Shown here one piece after another: positions 34,359-44,003 of a stretch of 64,000 nt of DNA (position 1 is the first letter of the stretch; each line of letters starts with the position of its first letter). Under the pieces are notes generated by a model. It did no database searches. It had not been told where the DNA came from and worked only from the letters and a program-made list of their open reading frames with translations. The stretch is from Bradyrhizobium sp. ISRA464 (lineage in GTDB: Bacteria > Pseudomonadota > Alphaproteobacteria > Rhizobiales > Xanthobacteraceae): assembly GCF_029910095.1 (NCBI RefSeq), contig NZ_CP094526.1, positions 2,232,001 through 2,296,000 on the forward strand, written 5' to 3'. The position numbers were made by a program, and so were the translations under genes.

Positions 34359-35918
34359 ATGGCCACCGTGAACAAGTCCGAGAAGGACCGCGTCATCATT
34401 TTTGACACCACCTTGCGCGACGGCGAGCAGTGCCCCGGCGCCACCATGACCTTCGAGGAAAAGCTCGAGGTCGCCGAGTTGCTGGACGACATGGGCGTCG
34501 ACGTTATCGAAGCCGGTTTCCCGATCACCTCGGAAGGCGACTTCCAGGCGGTTAGCGAGATCGCTCGCCGCTCCAAGAATGCTGTCATCGCCGGCCTGTC
34601 GCGCGCGCATCCGGCCGACATCGACCGCTGCGCCGAAGCCGTGAAGTTCGCCAAGCGCGGCCGCGTCCACACCGTGATAGCGACCTCGCCGCTGCACATG
34701 CGGGTCAAGCTGAACAAGACCCCGGAGCAGGTGATCGAGACCTCGGTTGCCATGGTCGCGCGCGCCCGCAACCAGATCGACGACGTCGAGTGGTCGGCGG
34801 AAGACGGCACCCGTAGCGAGATGGATTTCCTCTGCCGCATCGTGGAAGCCGTGATCAAGGCCGGCGCCACCACGGTGAACATCCCCGATACCGTCGGCTA
34901 TACGGTGCCGGAAGAGTACACCCACTTCATGAAGACGCTGATCGAGCGCGTGCCGAACTCGGACAGGGCGGTGTTCTCGGTTCACTGCCATAACGATCTC
35001 GGCATGGCGGTCGCGAACTCGCTGGCCGGTATCGTCGGCGGCGCGCGCCAGGTCGAGTGCACCATCAACGGTATCGGCGAGCGCGCCGGCAACGCCGCGC
35101 TGGAAGAGATCGTGATGGCGATCAATGTGCGGAACGACAAGTTTCCATACTGGAACAAGATCGACACCACGCAGCTCACCCGCGCATCCAAGCTGGTGTC
35201 GGCCGCGACCTCGTTCCCCGTCCAGTACAACAAGGCGATCGTCGGCCGGAACGCCTTTGCCCATGAGAGCGGCATCCATCAGGATGGCGTGCTGAAGGAC
35301 GCCTCGACCTACGAGATCATGCGGCCCGAGATGGTCGGCCTGAAGCAGTCGTCGCTGGTGCTCGGCAAGCATTCCGGCCGCCATGCCTTCGTGCACAAGC
35401 TGGAGGAGATGGGCTACAAGCTCGGTCCCAACCAGCTGGAGGATGCCTTTACGCGGATGAAGGCCCTGGCCGACCGCAAGAAGGACATCTACGACGAGGA
35501 CATCGAGGCGCTGCTGGACGAGGAGATCGCGGCCGCGCACGACCGCATCAAGCTGACCTCGCTGACCGTGATCGCCGGCACCCATGGCCCGCAGCGCGCG
35601 ACCATGAAGCTCGACGTCGACGGCCAGACCAGGATCGAGGAGGCCGAGGGCAACGGCCCGGTCGACGCCGTCTTCAACTGCATCAAGCGCCTGGTGCCGC
35701 ACGACGCCAAGCTCGAACTTTACCAGGTGCACGCGGTGACCGAAGGCACCGACGCGCAGGCCGAAGTCTCGGTGCGGCTGGCGCATGAGGGCCGCTCGAT
35801 GACCGCGCGCGCCGCCGATCCGGACACGCTGGTTGCCTCGGCCAAAGCCTATCTCGGTGCGCTGAACAAGATCGTGATGAAGCGCCAGCGCGACGTTCCG
35901 GCGGCGGCCGCGAGCTGA
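34359..35918 (+). CDS. leuA: 2-isopropylmalate synthase
   Basis: The 519-residue enzyme condenses acetyl-CoA with 2-oxoisovalerate, the first committed step of leucine synthesis. The catalytic TIM barrel shows DTTLRDGEQCPGATM at the start, SVHCHNDLGMAVANSLA (His-x-His metal ligands) and the GxGERAGNA motif (TINGIGERAGNAALEEIVMA). The regulatory domain follows at about residues 395-510. The length is typical of the bacterial LeuA type. A candidate attenuator upstream would give leucine control, and a terminator follows at 35947. Confidence 0.97.
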   Translation: MATVNKSEKDRVIIFDTTLRDGEQCPGATMTFEEKLEVAELLDDMGVDVIEAGFPITSEGDFQAVSEIARRSKNAVIAGLSRAHPADIDRCAEAVKFAKRGRVHTVIATSPLHMRVKLNKTPEQVIETSVAMVARARNQIDDVEWSAEDGTRSEMDFLCRIVEAVIKAGATTVNIPDTVGYTVPEEYTHFMKTLIERVPNSDRAVFSVHCHNDLGMAVANSLAGIVGGARQVECTINGIGERAGNAALEEIVMAINVRNDKFPYWNKIDTTQLTRASKLVSAATSFPVQYNKAIVGRNAFAHESGIHQDGVLKDASTYEIMRPEMVGLKQSSLVLGKHSGRHAFVHKLEEMGYKLGPNQLEDAFTRMKALADRKKDIYDEDIEALLDEEIAAAHDRIKLTSLTVIAGTHGPQRATMKLDVDGQTRIEEAEGNGPVDAVFNCIKRLVPHDAKLELYQVHAVTEGTDAQAEVSVRLAHEGRSMTARAADPDTLVASAKAYLGALNKIVMKRQRDVPAAAAS

Positions 35919-35946
35919 CGTCCAGAGAAATGACCGAAGAATAAGA

Positions 35947-35975
35947 AACGCGGCGTCATCGGCGCCGCGTTTTTG
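35947..35975 (+). terminator. Rho-independent terminator after leuA
   Basis: ACGCGGCG and CGCCGCGT flank a short loop and are followed by TTTTT, about 30 bases after the leuA stop. Confidence 0.85.
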
Positions 35976-36010
35976 CTTTCTGGCGCGCGCTTCGCCGCCT
36001 CCTCCAGCCG

Positions 36011-36496
36011 CTACAGCTTGTAGCCGATGTTTCGCAGCAGGTCTTTCCGCCAAGCAATGTCGGCGTCGGTCTCGATGTCCAGCGGCGAGGCGCCATCCAC
36101 CACACCGAGCACGCCGCGCCCCAGCTCGGTTTGCGCGACAATCACCTGTGTCGGGTTGGCCGTCGCGCAATAGATCCGGCAGACCTCCGGCACGGCGCGC
36201 ACCGCAGCCAGCACGTTGACGGGAAAAAACCCTTCACCAAGGAAGATCAAGAAAGTGTGGCCGGCGCCGATGGCCAATGCGTTGTCGCGTGCCAGGGCGA
36301 GTGAGGCTTCGTCGTTGCCGGACCAGCGCACCAATCGCTTGCCGGAGGCTTCGCAGAAGGCCACCCCGAAGCGGATGCGCGGAACCGCGCCCACCAGCGC
36401 CTCGTGAAGATCCTCCACGGTCTTGATGAAATGCGACTGGCCGAAGATGAAGTTGACGTCATCCGGCTTGACGATGGGCACCACGGTGAGTTCCAT
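36011..36496 (-). CDS. Adenosine-specific kinase
   Basis: The 161-residue protein matches, over its full length, the small family annotated as adenosine-specific kinase (first characterised from archaea). Family stretches are FIFGQSHFIKTVEDLHEAL, RFGVAFCEASGKRLVRWSG, ALAIGAGHTFLIFLGEGFFP and PEVCRIYCATANPTQVIVAQ. It is a single gene between two terminator hairpins. The assignment is by remembered family pattern. The physiological role in bacteria is poorly known. Confidence 0.85.
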   Translation of the reverse strand: MELTVVPIVKPDDVNFIFGQSHFIKTVEDLHEALVGAVPRIRFGVAFCEASGKRLVRWSGNDEASLALARDNALAIGAGHTFLIFLGEGFFPVNVLAAVRAVPEVCRIYCATANPTQVIVAQTELGRGVLGVVDGASPLDIETDADIAWRKDLLRNIGYKL

Positions 36497-36606
36497 CGCT
36501 TCGCTCCTTCAGGATGAGCTAGATGCCATCCATGCTAGGCCGCCTGAAGATGATTGCAAGCGCCGGCCAGGGTCGGAGGCCGACATCACCTTGGACCGAC
36601 GCTTTC

Positions 36607-36638
36607 GAAAACGCGGCGTCGTGGACGCCGCGTTTTCT
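36607..36638. terminator. Bidirectional rho-independent terminator
   Basis: AAAACGCGGCGTC and GACGCCGCGTTTT are perfect arms around GTG, with A and T tracts on both sides. It lies just before the end of the leftward oxidase gene and closes transcription there. Confidence 0.8.
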
Positions 36639-36688
36639 TTCGATCATCTCACGAAGCTATCACCTTCGCGGCGTCGCGGGCCACCACG

Positions 36689-38071
36689 TCAGGCGGCCGG
36701 TCTGATGTTCTGGTTGACCCGGAACAGATTGGCAGAGTCATATTTGCGCTTCACCTCGATCAGTCGCGCATAATTGGATCCGTAGGTCGCCTTGAGGCGG
36801 GCGTCACCCTCATCGTCCATCATGAAGTTCGGGTAGGCGCCGCCTAGGTCGAATGGGTGAACCGCCTCCCAATAGGCCTTGGTCCATCGGGTGATCGGCC
36901 CTGCCTTTTGCGGATTCGGGTCGATGCCGGCGATCACCATTGACCAGGTCGCATCACGGCAATTCCAGGCGGTCTCGCCGATGCCGACACGGTGGACGGC
37001 GCCGTCGATCGGGTAGAGATGCATGAGCGACAATTCGCTCGGGGTTTTTGCAGCCTGTTCGAGATGGATGTCGATCGCGGCGTCCGGCAGCGTCTTGACG
37101 AAGTCGCCGCGCCAGTACCACTGCATGCCCTTGGGGTAGAGCCCGTCGAACATGCTCTGCACCGCGGGATACGGCATCGTTCCCATCCAGTTGAGCCATG
37201 GCTCCGGCAATGCGTCGAGCAACGGCGCCAGGGCCGTCTTGGCCGCATCCTCGGGACCATCGTAGCAGCACATCAGGAGGCAGATGTGCTTTCCCCAGAG
37301 CTCCTCGGGGAACGGCGGGCTGGACAGAACCGTCTTGAGTCCGAGGAAAATGCCGAGTTCCTCCGGCGCCGCCGGGAGGAAGTCGCGATAGCGCTGCATG
37401 ATGGTGCGTGCGTGCTTCTGGTCCCAGGCGACCGGCCCGGCAAACACCGTGGAGACGGTGTGGAGCTGGAACACAAAGGAGGTGACGACGCCGAAATTGC
37501 CGCCGCCGCCACGCAGCCCCCAGAACAGGTCGGGGTTTTCGTTCTTGCTGGCGACCACGACGCTGCCGTCGGCCAGCACGACGTCGGCCTCGATCAGGTT
37601 GTCGATGGTGAGTCCGTATTTGCGGGTGAGATAGCCGTGGCCGCCGCTCAAGGTCAGGCCGGCGATTCCGGTGGTCGAGATGATGCCGGCGGGCACGGCG
37701 AGGCCGAACGCGTGGGTGGCATGATCGACGTCGCCCTGAGTGCATCCCGCGCCGACCCGCGCGGTGCGGGCGATTGCGTCGACGCGTACGCCCTTCATGG
37801 TCGAGAGGTCGATGACCAATCCGTCATCGACACTGGCGAGACCGGGTCCATTATGGCCACCGCCGCGGATCGCGATCCGCAGGTCATTGTCGCGGCCGAA
37901 CTTCACCGCCGCGATGACGTCGGCAACATCGGCGCACCGCGCAATGAGCAATGGCCGCTTGTCGATCATGCCGTTATAGAGCGCGCGAGCCTCGTCATAA
38001 TCGGCCTCGCCAGGCTCGATCACCGTGCCACGCAGGCTCTCGCGCAATTTGGTCTTGGCTTCGTCACGCAT
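36689..38071 (-). CDS. FAD-dependent oxidase, berberine-bridge-enzyme type
   Basis: The 460-residue protein has the PCMH FAD-binding fold: AIRGGGHNGPGLASVDDGLV supplies the histidine used for covalent FAD in this family, with GAGCTQGDVDHATHAFGLAV and GVVTSFVFQLHTVSTVF. The C-terminal BBE segment with a YGSNYARLIEVKRKYDSAN motif closes the protein. Substrates of bacterial members range from sugars to alkaloids and cannot be predicted here. It diverges from the LuxR-type regulator gene across about 225 bases, and that regulator may control it. Confidence 0.9.
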   Translation of the reverse strand: MRDEAKTKLRESLRGTVIEPGEADYDEARALYNGMIDKRPLLIARCADVADVIAAVKFGRDNDLRIAIRGGGHNGPGLASVDDGLVIDLSTMKGVRVDAIARTARVGAGCTQGDVDHATHAFGLAVPAGIISTTGIAGLTLSGGHGYLTRKYGLTIDNLIEADVVLADGSVVVASKNENPDLFWGLRGGGGNFGVVTSFVFQLHTVSTVFAGPVAWDQKHARTIMQRYRDFLPAAPEELGIFLGLKTVLSSPPFPEELWGKHICLLMCCYDGPEDAAKTALAPLLDALPEPWLNWMGTMPYPAVQSMFDGLYPKGMQWYWRGDFVKTLPDAAIDIHLEQAAKTPSELSLMHLYPIDGAVHRVGIGETAWNCRDATWSMVIAGIDPNPQKAGPITRWTKAYWEAVHPFDLGGAYPNFMMDDEGDARLKATYGSNYARLIEVKRKYDSANLFRVNQNIRPAA

Positions 38072-38297
38072 GATGCTCTCCTGATCTCACGGGTCAGTCG
38101 GGCTGTCCGATTACGGCCTCCTGCGTCCTTCCATGGGGAGCTTGGTCTGCCACCTGCTGGCGTTCTGCCGGTTCGCCCGACGGCGATAACTTGGCACGCC
38201 GGCGCAGTGGCCGCGTCACCCGATCGATGGAGATGCTGGCTGCCGGCTCCCCGGGCGTGCTACGGTGGGATGGGCCCGGCGGGCTGGAGCCACCGAC

Positions 38298-39434
38298 ATG
38301 CGTGAAGCGGACGAGCTTTCGCGGGTCATAGGCGACATCTACGATGCCTCGCTCGATCCGGCACTGTGGCCGAGCGCGATCGAAAGCATCTGCAGTTATA
38401 TCGGCGCGGCCTCCGCCAGCCTGCATTCGCAGGACGCGGTCAGCAGGGCCACCGACGCGCTGTTCTGGTGGGGCCGCGAGCCCAATGCGCCGCACTATTT
38501 CCAGCTCTATCTGGACAGCTACGGCAAGATCAATCCGATCTTTCCAGGCGTCGTCTTTTTCGACGTGGAGCAATCGGTCGCCGTCCCCGACGTGATTTCC
38601 TGCGAGGAGTTCGTTCGGACGCGCTTCTTTCGCGAATGGCTCGCGCCGCAAAGCCTGATGGACGGCCTGTTTTCGAACCTGGAGAAGGGGGCGACGAGCT
38701 GCGCGCTGTTCACCGCCATGCGTCACGCCGGCCAGGGCCAGGTCGACGGCCGCATGCGCCAGCGGTTCGAACTGATCACGCCACACGTCCGGCGCGCCAT
38801 GCTGATAGGCAAAGTGATCGATCTGCATCGCGTCGAGGCGGCGGTGTTGGCGGACAGTCTCGACGAGCTCGCCTCGGGCATGTTCATTGTCGACCAGACC
38901 GGCCGTATCATCCATGCCAACGCCAGCGCGCATCGCCTGGTGGCCGAGGCCAATGTGCTGCGCGCCACCAAAGGTCGGATCGCGGCGCTTGATCCCGAGG
39001 GCAACCGGCATCTGCTCGAGATATTCGCGGCGGCCCAGGCCGGCGATTCGGCCGTCGGAAAGAAAGGGATCGCCATGCCGCTGACCGCGCGAACCGGCGA
39101 GCGCTACGTTGCCCACGTGCTGCCCTTGACCTCAGGCGCGCGCCGAAAGGCCGGCATTTCATATTCGGCGGCCGCCGCGGTGTTCGTCCGCAAGGCCGGG
39201 CTGGACTTACCGTCGCTGCCAGAGGCTGTCGCCGACGAGTTCAAGCTGACGCCGGCGGAGGTCCGGGTCATGTTTGCGATCGTCGAGATCGGCGGCGTCC
39301 CCGAGGTCGCCCCGGTGCTCGGCATTTCTGAGCAAACAGTCAAGACCCACCTGCATCGCATCTATGAAAAGACCTCCACGAAACGACAGGCCGATCTCGT
39401 GAAGCTGGTTGCTGGCTACCCGGGAGCCCTCTGA
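38298..39434 (+). CDS. LuxR-type helix-turn-helix transcriptional regulator
   Basis: The 378-residue protein has an N-terminal sensory region (DLHRVEAAVLADSLDELASG; FIVDQTGRIIHANASAHRLV, which is PAS-like). A C-terminal LuxR-type helix-turn-helix follows (FKLTPAEVRVMFAIVEIGGV; VLGISEQTVKTHLHRIYEKT). It lacks an obvious receiver or acyl-homoserine-lactone domain. A terminator hairpin lies about 25 bases after the stop. The last 95 bases overlap the antisense end of the GST gene. Confidence 0.87.
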   Translation: MREADELSRVIGDIYDASLDPALWPSAIESICSYIGAASASLHSQDAVSRATDALFWWGREPNAPHYFQLYLDSYGKINPIFPGVVFFDVEQSVAVPDVISCEEFVRTRFFREWLAPQSLMDGLFSNLEKGATSCALFTAMRHAGQGQVDGRMRQRFELITPHVRRAMLIGKVIDLHRVEAAVLADSLDELASGMFIVDQTGRIIHANASAHRLVAEANVLRATKGRIAALDPEGNRHLLEIFAAAQAGDSAVGKKGIAMPLTARTGERYVAHVLPLTSGARRKAGISYSAAAAVFVRKAGLDLPSLPEAVADEFKLTPAEVRVMFAIVEIGGVPEVAPVLGISEQTVKTHLHRIYEKTSTKRQADLVKLVAGYPGAL

Positions 39435-40191
39435 CCGGCGTCCTGCATCTTCGTTGCGGGAAAACGCGGCGCCTCGGCGCCGCGCTTTTGCTTTGAGCTG
39501 ACCGGGGGGCGAATTTGCGCGCGCGACCGGCGGCTCTTTGGCGCCGGCGTGCTCGGTCTGCTGCAGCAAAATGCGCCATCTGGTCTGCGTGTGCCTTCAG
39601 GAAGCACGGGCGCGCCGTAGCACGCGCGACATAGTCACGACAGGCGGGATATGCCTTGAGCCCGTCGAAACGATCGACCAGGCGCAGCACGTCCGCCATA
39701 AGGATGTCGGCGACGGAGAAGGACTGCGCCAGCCATTCGCGTCCTGCCAAAACCGGCTCCATGTGCTGCAGCCGGGCGTTGAGGAACGCGTCCAGACGCT
39801 TCCATGCCGGCGTATCGCCGGTCTCACCGGAGAACGCCAATATCGACCAGGGCAGGCTCGCCATCTCGACCGAATTGAGCGCTGCGAACACCCATTCCAT
39901 GGTCGCACTGCGTCCGCGCGGATCGGCGGGCATCAGCGCTTCGCTGCGCCCGCCGAGATGAAGCAGGATCGCGCCGCTCTCGAATATCGAGATGTCTCCA
40001 TCGGTGAGCCACGGCACCTGGCCGAAGGGCTGGTGCGCGAAATCCTCGGCATTCCGATCACGAAACGGCACGCCCTTGACCCGGTAGGGCAAGGCGGCCT
40101 CTTCCAGTGCCCAACGCACACGTAGGTCACGCACATAACCCCGCGGCATCTCGGGAACCCAATCGAAGGTGTACAGGATGAGGTTGGCCAT
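39340..40191 (-). CDS. Glutathione S-transferase family protein, extended C-terminus
   Basis: The N-terminal thioredoxin-like domain (GYVRDLRVRWALEEAALPYR; PFGQVPWLTDGDISIFESGA) carries the GSH-site pattern QVPWL-D-ESGA. The helical domain follows (REWLAQSFSVADILMADVLR). Family members normally end near residue 215-220, about AHFAAADRAR here. The frame continues for about 65 arginine- and alanine-rich residues, through a terminator and into the antisense of the luxR gene. The native stop has probably been lost or shifted. Confidence 0.85.
   Translation of the reverse strand: MANLILYTFDWVPEMPRGYVRDLRVRWALEEAALPYRVKGVPFRDRNAEDFAHQPFGQVPWLTDGDISIFESGAILLHLGGRSEALMPADPRGRSATMEWVFAALNSVEMASLPWSILAFSGETGDTPAWKRLDAFLNARLQHMEPVLAGREWLAQSFSVADILMADVLRLVDRFDGLKAYPACRDYVARATARPCFLKAHADQMAHFAAADRARRRQRAAGRARKFAPRSAQSKSAAPRRRVFPQRRCRTPVRGLPGSQQPASRDRPVVSWRSFHRCDAGGS
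39458..39492 (+). terminator. Rho-independent terminator after the LuxR-type gene
   Basis: AAAACGCGGCGCC and GGCGCCGCGCTTTT form a strong hairpin with flanking A and T tracts. It lies about 25 bases beyond the regulator stop. It is embedded antisense in the extended end of the GST frame. Confidence 0.8.
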
Positions 40192-40895
40192 TCGCTGTCT
40201 CCATTCGCTGCTTCATAGCCAAGGACGCGCGAACAGCTCGCGCCCCCACATCACGGGCGTTTTTTTCATCACCACGGAACGAGGGCTGAGTAACCTACGC
40301 CGGTTGTTTTGCGACGTCGGTTGACGTGGCCTGAGCGATGAAGTGGCTTGGGCGATCAATCGATCAGCCGGCCGACCGTTCCACGGCAGCTGCTGCAACC
40401 TCAAGCGCCGGCATGCGACCTGCGTGCGCGGGGCGCGAGCCAATGCAGCTGCCTCCGCGCCAAACGTGGTACTCCGTCTTTGGTATTTACCAAGGCGCTG
40501 TAGTTGACCAAGCTAGGTTGATTACATGCGCGATGATTGGACTGCGCCAGGTCGCGTGCAATATCGTCACACCATCTTATAGTGTTTTGATTTCCCGATT
40601 TGCTCGTCCTCGCGGCAGATATTTGCTGCGGATAGGAGGGAGCATGCAGCAGCAGTTCATCATTCACCTATCGGAGCTCCGTGTCTCCACTGGCGCTCCG
40701 GGCAAGGTCAGTCGGTCGGGCGAGGAGTAGCAACAAGCTCCCCGCCAGGCCCCGCGTTCGTTTGGTCTTCTGATTGTGCAGGACTGACGGCTCTCCGTGC
40801 GGACACGCCCGGAGAGCGACGTGCCGCAAATGATTGTGCCGTGCAGTAGCCATCAGCCTGATCTCAGGTTTTCACAATTTGCTGAGGAGCTTGCC
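40192..40895. other. Intergenic region upstream of the type I secretion operon
   Basis: About 700 bases separate the GST gene from the secretion substrate gene. The only coding candidate is the 28-codon frame at 40644. The region around 40565-40620 is less GC-rich (CTTATAGTGTTTTGATTT) and may hold the operon's promoter. Confidence 0.5.
40644..40730 (+). CDS. Possible 28-residue peptide with strong ribosome site
   Basis: GGAGGGAGC precedes an ATG opening a 28-codon frame (MQQQFIIHLSELRVSTGAPG). It ends 165 bases before the secretion substrate gene. It could be a leader or a chance frame; only the ribosome site supports it. Confidence 0.3.
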   Translation: MQQQFIIHLSELRVSTGAPGKVSRSGEE

Positions 40896-43800
40896 ATGTC
40901 ACTCACCATCACCGGTAAAGTTATTGAGGACGAGAACCTCGGACTGACAACCCTGGCCGCCGACAGCGACGCCACTGATGCCGACAACAACGTCATTCTC
41001 TCCAGCTTCCAGAGCAGTATTTCCACCTCATCGTCGCTCGGCGCCGAGCTCAAGTCGCTGGGCATTTATCCCGATACGACGACGAACTCCGCCAACGGCA
41101 CGACCCAGGCGATCGGGATCGCCGAGAATGCGATCGTCAGCACCACTGACCAGAACTTGCAGTTCACCAACAGCAGCGGCGGCGCGCTGAACGGCGTCGA
41201 CACCGGCTTCAAGGCCATCGACGGCAACGAGATCTTCCTCTTCTCCGACCCGAGCAATCCCGATATCGTGCTCGGCCGCGAGACGAACAGCACGGGCGCT
41301 GTCGCCTTCGCTCTCTTGCTGCAGCCGACGAGCGGCGGCGCGACAATCTGGGTTGTGCAGTACGAGGCGCTCACCAATACGAATCCGGCCGTGGGGGAGG
41401 ACGCCAACACCCTCGATCTCTCCAATCTGGTCTATGTCAGCGGCTCGTCCACCTCCACTCAGTCGTTCAACATCGGCACCAAGCAGCCCGGACAGAACTA
41501 CTGGTTGCCGTTCACCAGCAGCAGCGGGACCGCGACTGTCCTGCTGACCGGGCTCGACGCGAGCACGTCCAGCCCGGACACCGTCAACACCAGCTCGGTC
41601 GGCGACGGCAGCGACAGCCAGGCGGTCACCCCCGGCCAGGCCCTGCGCTTCGATTTCGTCTCGACCTTCACGGGTGGCTCCACCAAGGACAAGACCTTCC
41701 TCACCGACGGTTCACTCAACAGCCTCGTCTATATCGAAGGCACGGGGGCGAGCTTCGACATCAGCCAAGTGACCCCCACCCATAGCTTGATCAACGTGAA
41801 GATCATCGCCCAGAACGAGTCCAGCACCACGTTCGGCAGCACGAACACCAACACGGGCACGAACACAGTGGCCTTGGGCGAAATCGATGTTTACAACAGC
41901 AGCGGGGTCCTGATCGCGTCGTCGGCGCGGACGACCGGCAACAACGGCATCACCTTCGGCGGCACCACGAGCGCCCCCGACGGCACCGTCAATGGCCTCA
42001 CAGCGGGTGAAAAGATCCAGTTCACCTCCCTGAACGGCGCGCAGTTCGACCAGTTCGTTGTCGAGAACACGCTGCCCCCGGGCAACACGCCAGGCTTCGA
42101 CATTCTCAACGTCACGGAAACACAGACGAATACGACCACCGATAGCGCGGAAGTCGGCTCGCACATCATCTTCGAGGACAGCGTGCCGAGCGCGAGCGCG
42201 AGCAAGGTGACGGGGACCGTCGATGAAGACCAGCTGTCGACCAATCTCCTTCCCGACAAGGACGGCAGCGCGACGGCGACCGGCTCGGTGACGACGCTGT
42301 TCAATCCGGGCGTCGACACGCCGCTCACTTACAGGCTGGCGACCGACACGAGCAGCCTGACGAGCCAAGGCCTTACGTCCGGCGGGAATGCGTTAAATTA
42401 TGCCGTTACGAGCAGCGGCGGCGTCGACACCCTGACCGCCAGCTACACCGTGGGCCTGACGACGACGACCGTGTTCACGCTCGCGCTGACCGAGGCGACG
42501 GGAGCCTGGACCTTCACGCTTTCGGCGCCCGTCGATCAGGCCCCGGGAGCCAACGACTCGAGTAATACCACGATCGACTTCAGCTCGCTGATCCAGGCGA
42601 CCGACGCCGACGGCAACTTCGGCGCAGGCGACACGGCCACCGCGGCCACAGGCGCGCTGACGGTCACGGTCATCGACGACGTGCCGGTGAACTTCAACCC
42701 AGAGGCGATCGTCGCCGGGGACGACGTTCAGGACGCCACCGGCTCCACCTTCACCGGGAAGCTCGTCAACACGGATTCGGCCGACGGGACGGTCGATCCC
42801 AATTCGTCGCTCACCATCGACCAGCACGCCGGTGCCGACGGCTTCGGCGCTTTGATCTTCACCGGTACGAACGGCGCGAAGCTGACGGGCCAGCTCGACG
42901 GCGGCTCGAGCCAGAACCTGCAAGCGAACGGAAGCGACATATACCTGTTCGGGTTCGGCACGGGCACGCTGACCGCGACGACCGATCCGACCGGCGCCGG
43001 GCTTCCCGGCGGCGCGAGCGGATCCGTCATTACGGCGGATGAGGTGTTCACGATCGCGCTCGACCACACGAGCGGTCAGTACACCTTCGACATGCTCCAG
43101 CCGATCGGCAACGGTTCGAGATTCACGTTCAGCGATTTCGCCGACGTGCCCGCCGGCAACTACGCGTGGTTCTCGCTGCCGTTCAACCCGACGACGAAAG
43201 AGCCCGTCAGCCCCGGCAAGTCGGTGGTCTTCACCGGGCTCAGCCCCGGCGTCGACACCGTCAACCCCAGCAATATCGGCGTCGGCACCGACAAGCAGGC
43301 GGTGGCCCCGGGTGAAGCCATCCGCATCGACTTCGTCGACAACGTCCATTCGATCACCACCACCACCGACCTGAAGTCGCTCAGCACCCTCGGCTATCTC
43401 GATCACTACGAGGTCAACAACAGCGGCTTCACGCTCTCGCAAGTCAATCCGAACGGAAAGACCGCCGACATCCGCCTCGACGCTTACGAGGTCCCGGAAT
43501 CGACGTCGCTCTCCCCCGGAGGGACGTTCCCGACCGATGCGAGCGCCACGCATGAAGCGATCACCGAGGTCAAGATCGTGACCGAGGACAGCAGTGGCAA
43601 CATTACCGGCACGCTTGCGGACTTCACCGCAGATGGGACGGCGACGTTCACCAATGGCGGCGTCAGCCAAAGCGTGATTGCGGACTTCGGACCAACAGGC
43701 GACAGTAATGGCGTGGACTTGCAAGGCCTTAAACAGGTGCCGGGAGAATTCATTCTGGTCAGCACGGCGACCGGGTTCGATCGCCTGCTGGCGACCAACA

Positions 43801-44003
43801 TCGGCACTGTCTACAGCAACAAGGACTCGTTCGACATGGGCGCGGTGTCGGTCTCGACCTTCAACGCCGGCCAACCCGTCAATATGGCCTTCAACCTCGC
43901 GCTGCAGGACTACGACGCGTTCCATAGCGGATCGAACAGCAACCTCACGGAGGCCGGGACAGGCACGCTCAACATCAACCTGACCGCGCCGACGCACGCA
44001 TGA
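40896..44003 (+). CDS. Large type I secretion substrate with DUF5801/T1SS-143-like domains
   Basis: The 1035-residue acidic, Thr/Ser/Asn/Gly-rich protein has no signal peptide. It contains beta-domain patterns of secreted RTX-type proteins: TIDFSSLIQATDADGNFGAG followed by ALTVTVIDDVPVNF. Two related modules lie near residues 200-350 (NTSSVGDGSDSQAVTPGQAL) and 755-900 (NPSNIGVGTDKQAVAPGEAI). I see no GGxGxDxxx calcium-binding nonapeptides. The gene overlaps the next ATG by four bases and leads a type I secretion operon, so it is probably that system's cargo, possibly an adhesin or matrix protein. Confidence 0.72.
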   Translation: MSLTITGKVIEDENLGLTTLAADSDATDADNNVILSSFQSSISTSSSLGAELKSLGIYPDTTTNSANGTTQAIGIAENAIVSTTDQNLQFTNSSGGALNGVDTGFKAIDGNEIFLFSDPSNPDIVLGRETNSTGAVAFALLLQPTSGGATIWVVQYEALTNTNPAVGEDANTLDLSNLVYVSGSSTSTQSFNIGTKQPGQNYWLPFTSSSGTATVLLTGLDASTSSPDTVNTSSVGDGSDSQAVTPGQALRFDFVSTFTGGSTKDKTFLTDGSLNSLVYIEGTGASFDISQVTPTHSLINVKIIAQNESSTTFGSTNTNTGTNTVALGEIDVYNSSGVLIASSARTTGNNGITFGGTTSAPDGTVNGLTAGEKIQFTSLNGAQFDQFVVENTLPPGNTPGFDILNVTETQTNTTTDSAEVGSHIIFEDSVPSASASKVTGTVDEDQLSTNLLPDKDGSATATGSVTTLFNPGVDTPLTYRLATDTSSLTSQGLTSGGNALNYAVTSSGGVDTLTASYTVGLTTTTVFTLALTEATGAWTFTLSAPVDQAPGANDSSNTTIDFSSLIQATDADGNFGAGDTATAATGALTVTVIDDVPVNFNPEAIVAGDDVQDATGSTFTGKLVNTDSADGTVDPNSSLTIDQHAGADGFGALIFTGTNGAKLTGQLDGGSSQNLQANGSDIYLFGFGTGTLTATTDPTGAGLPGGASGSVITADEVFTIALDHTSGQYTFDMLQPIGNGSRFTFSDFADVPAGNYAWFSLPFNPTTKEPVSPGKSVVFTGLSPGVDTVNPSNIGVGTDKQAVAPGEAIRIDFVDNVHSITTTTDLKSLSTLGYLDHYEVNNSGFTLSQVNPNGKTADIRLDAYEVPESTSLSPGGTFPTDASATHEAITEVKIVTEDSSGNITGTLADFTADGTATFTNGGVSQSVIADFGPTGDSNGVDLQGLKQVPGEFILVSTATGFDRLLATNIGTVYSNKDSFDMGAVSVSTFNAGQPVNMAFNLALQDYDAFHSGSNSNLTEAGTGTLNINLTAPTHA

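Noticed and set aside
40338..40730. 130-residue rightward frame upstream of the secretion operon
   Set aside because: Only the last 28 codons have a ribosome site; the rest looks random, so I kept just the short frame.
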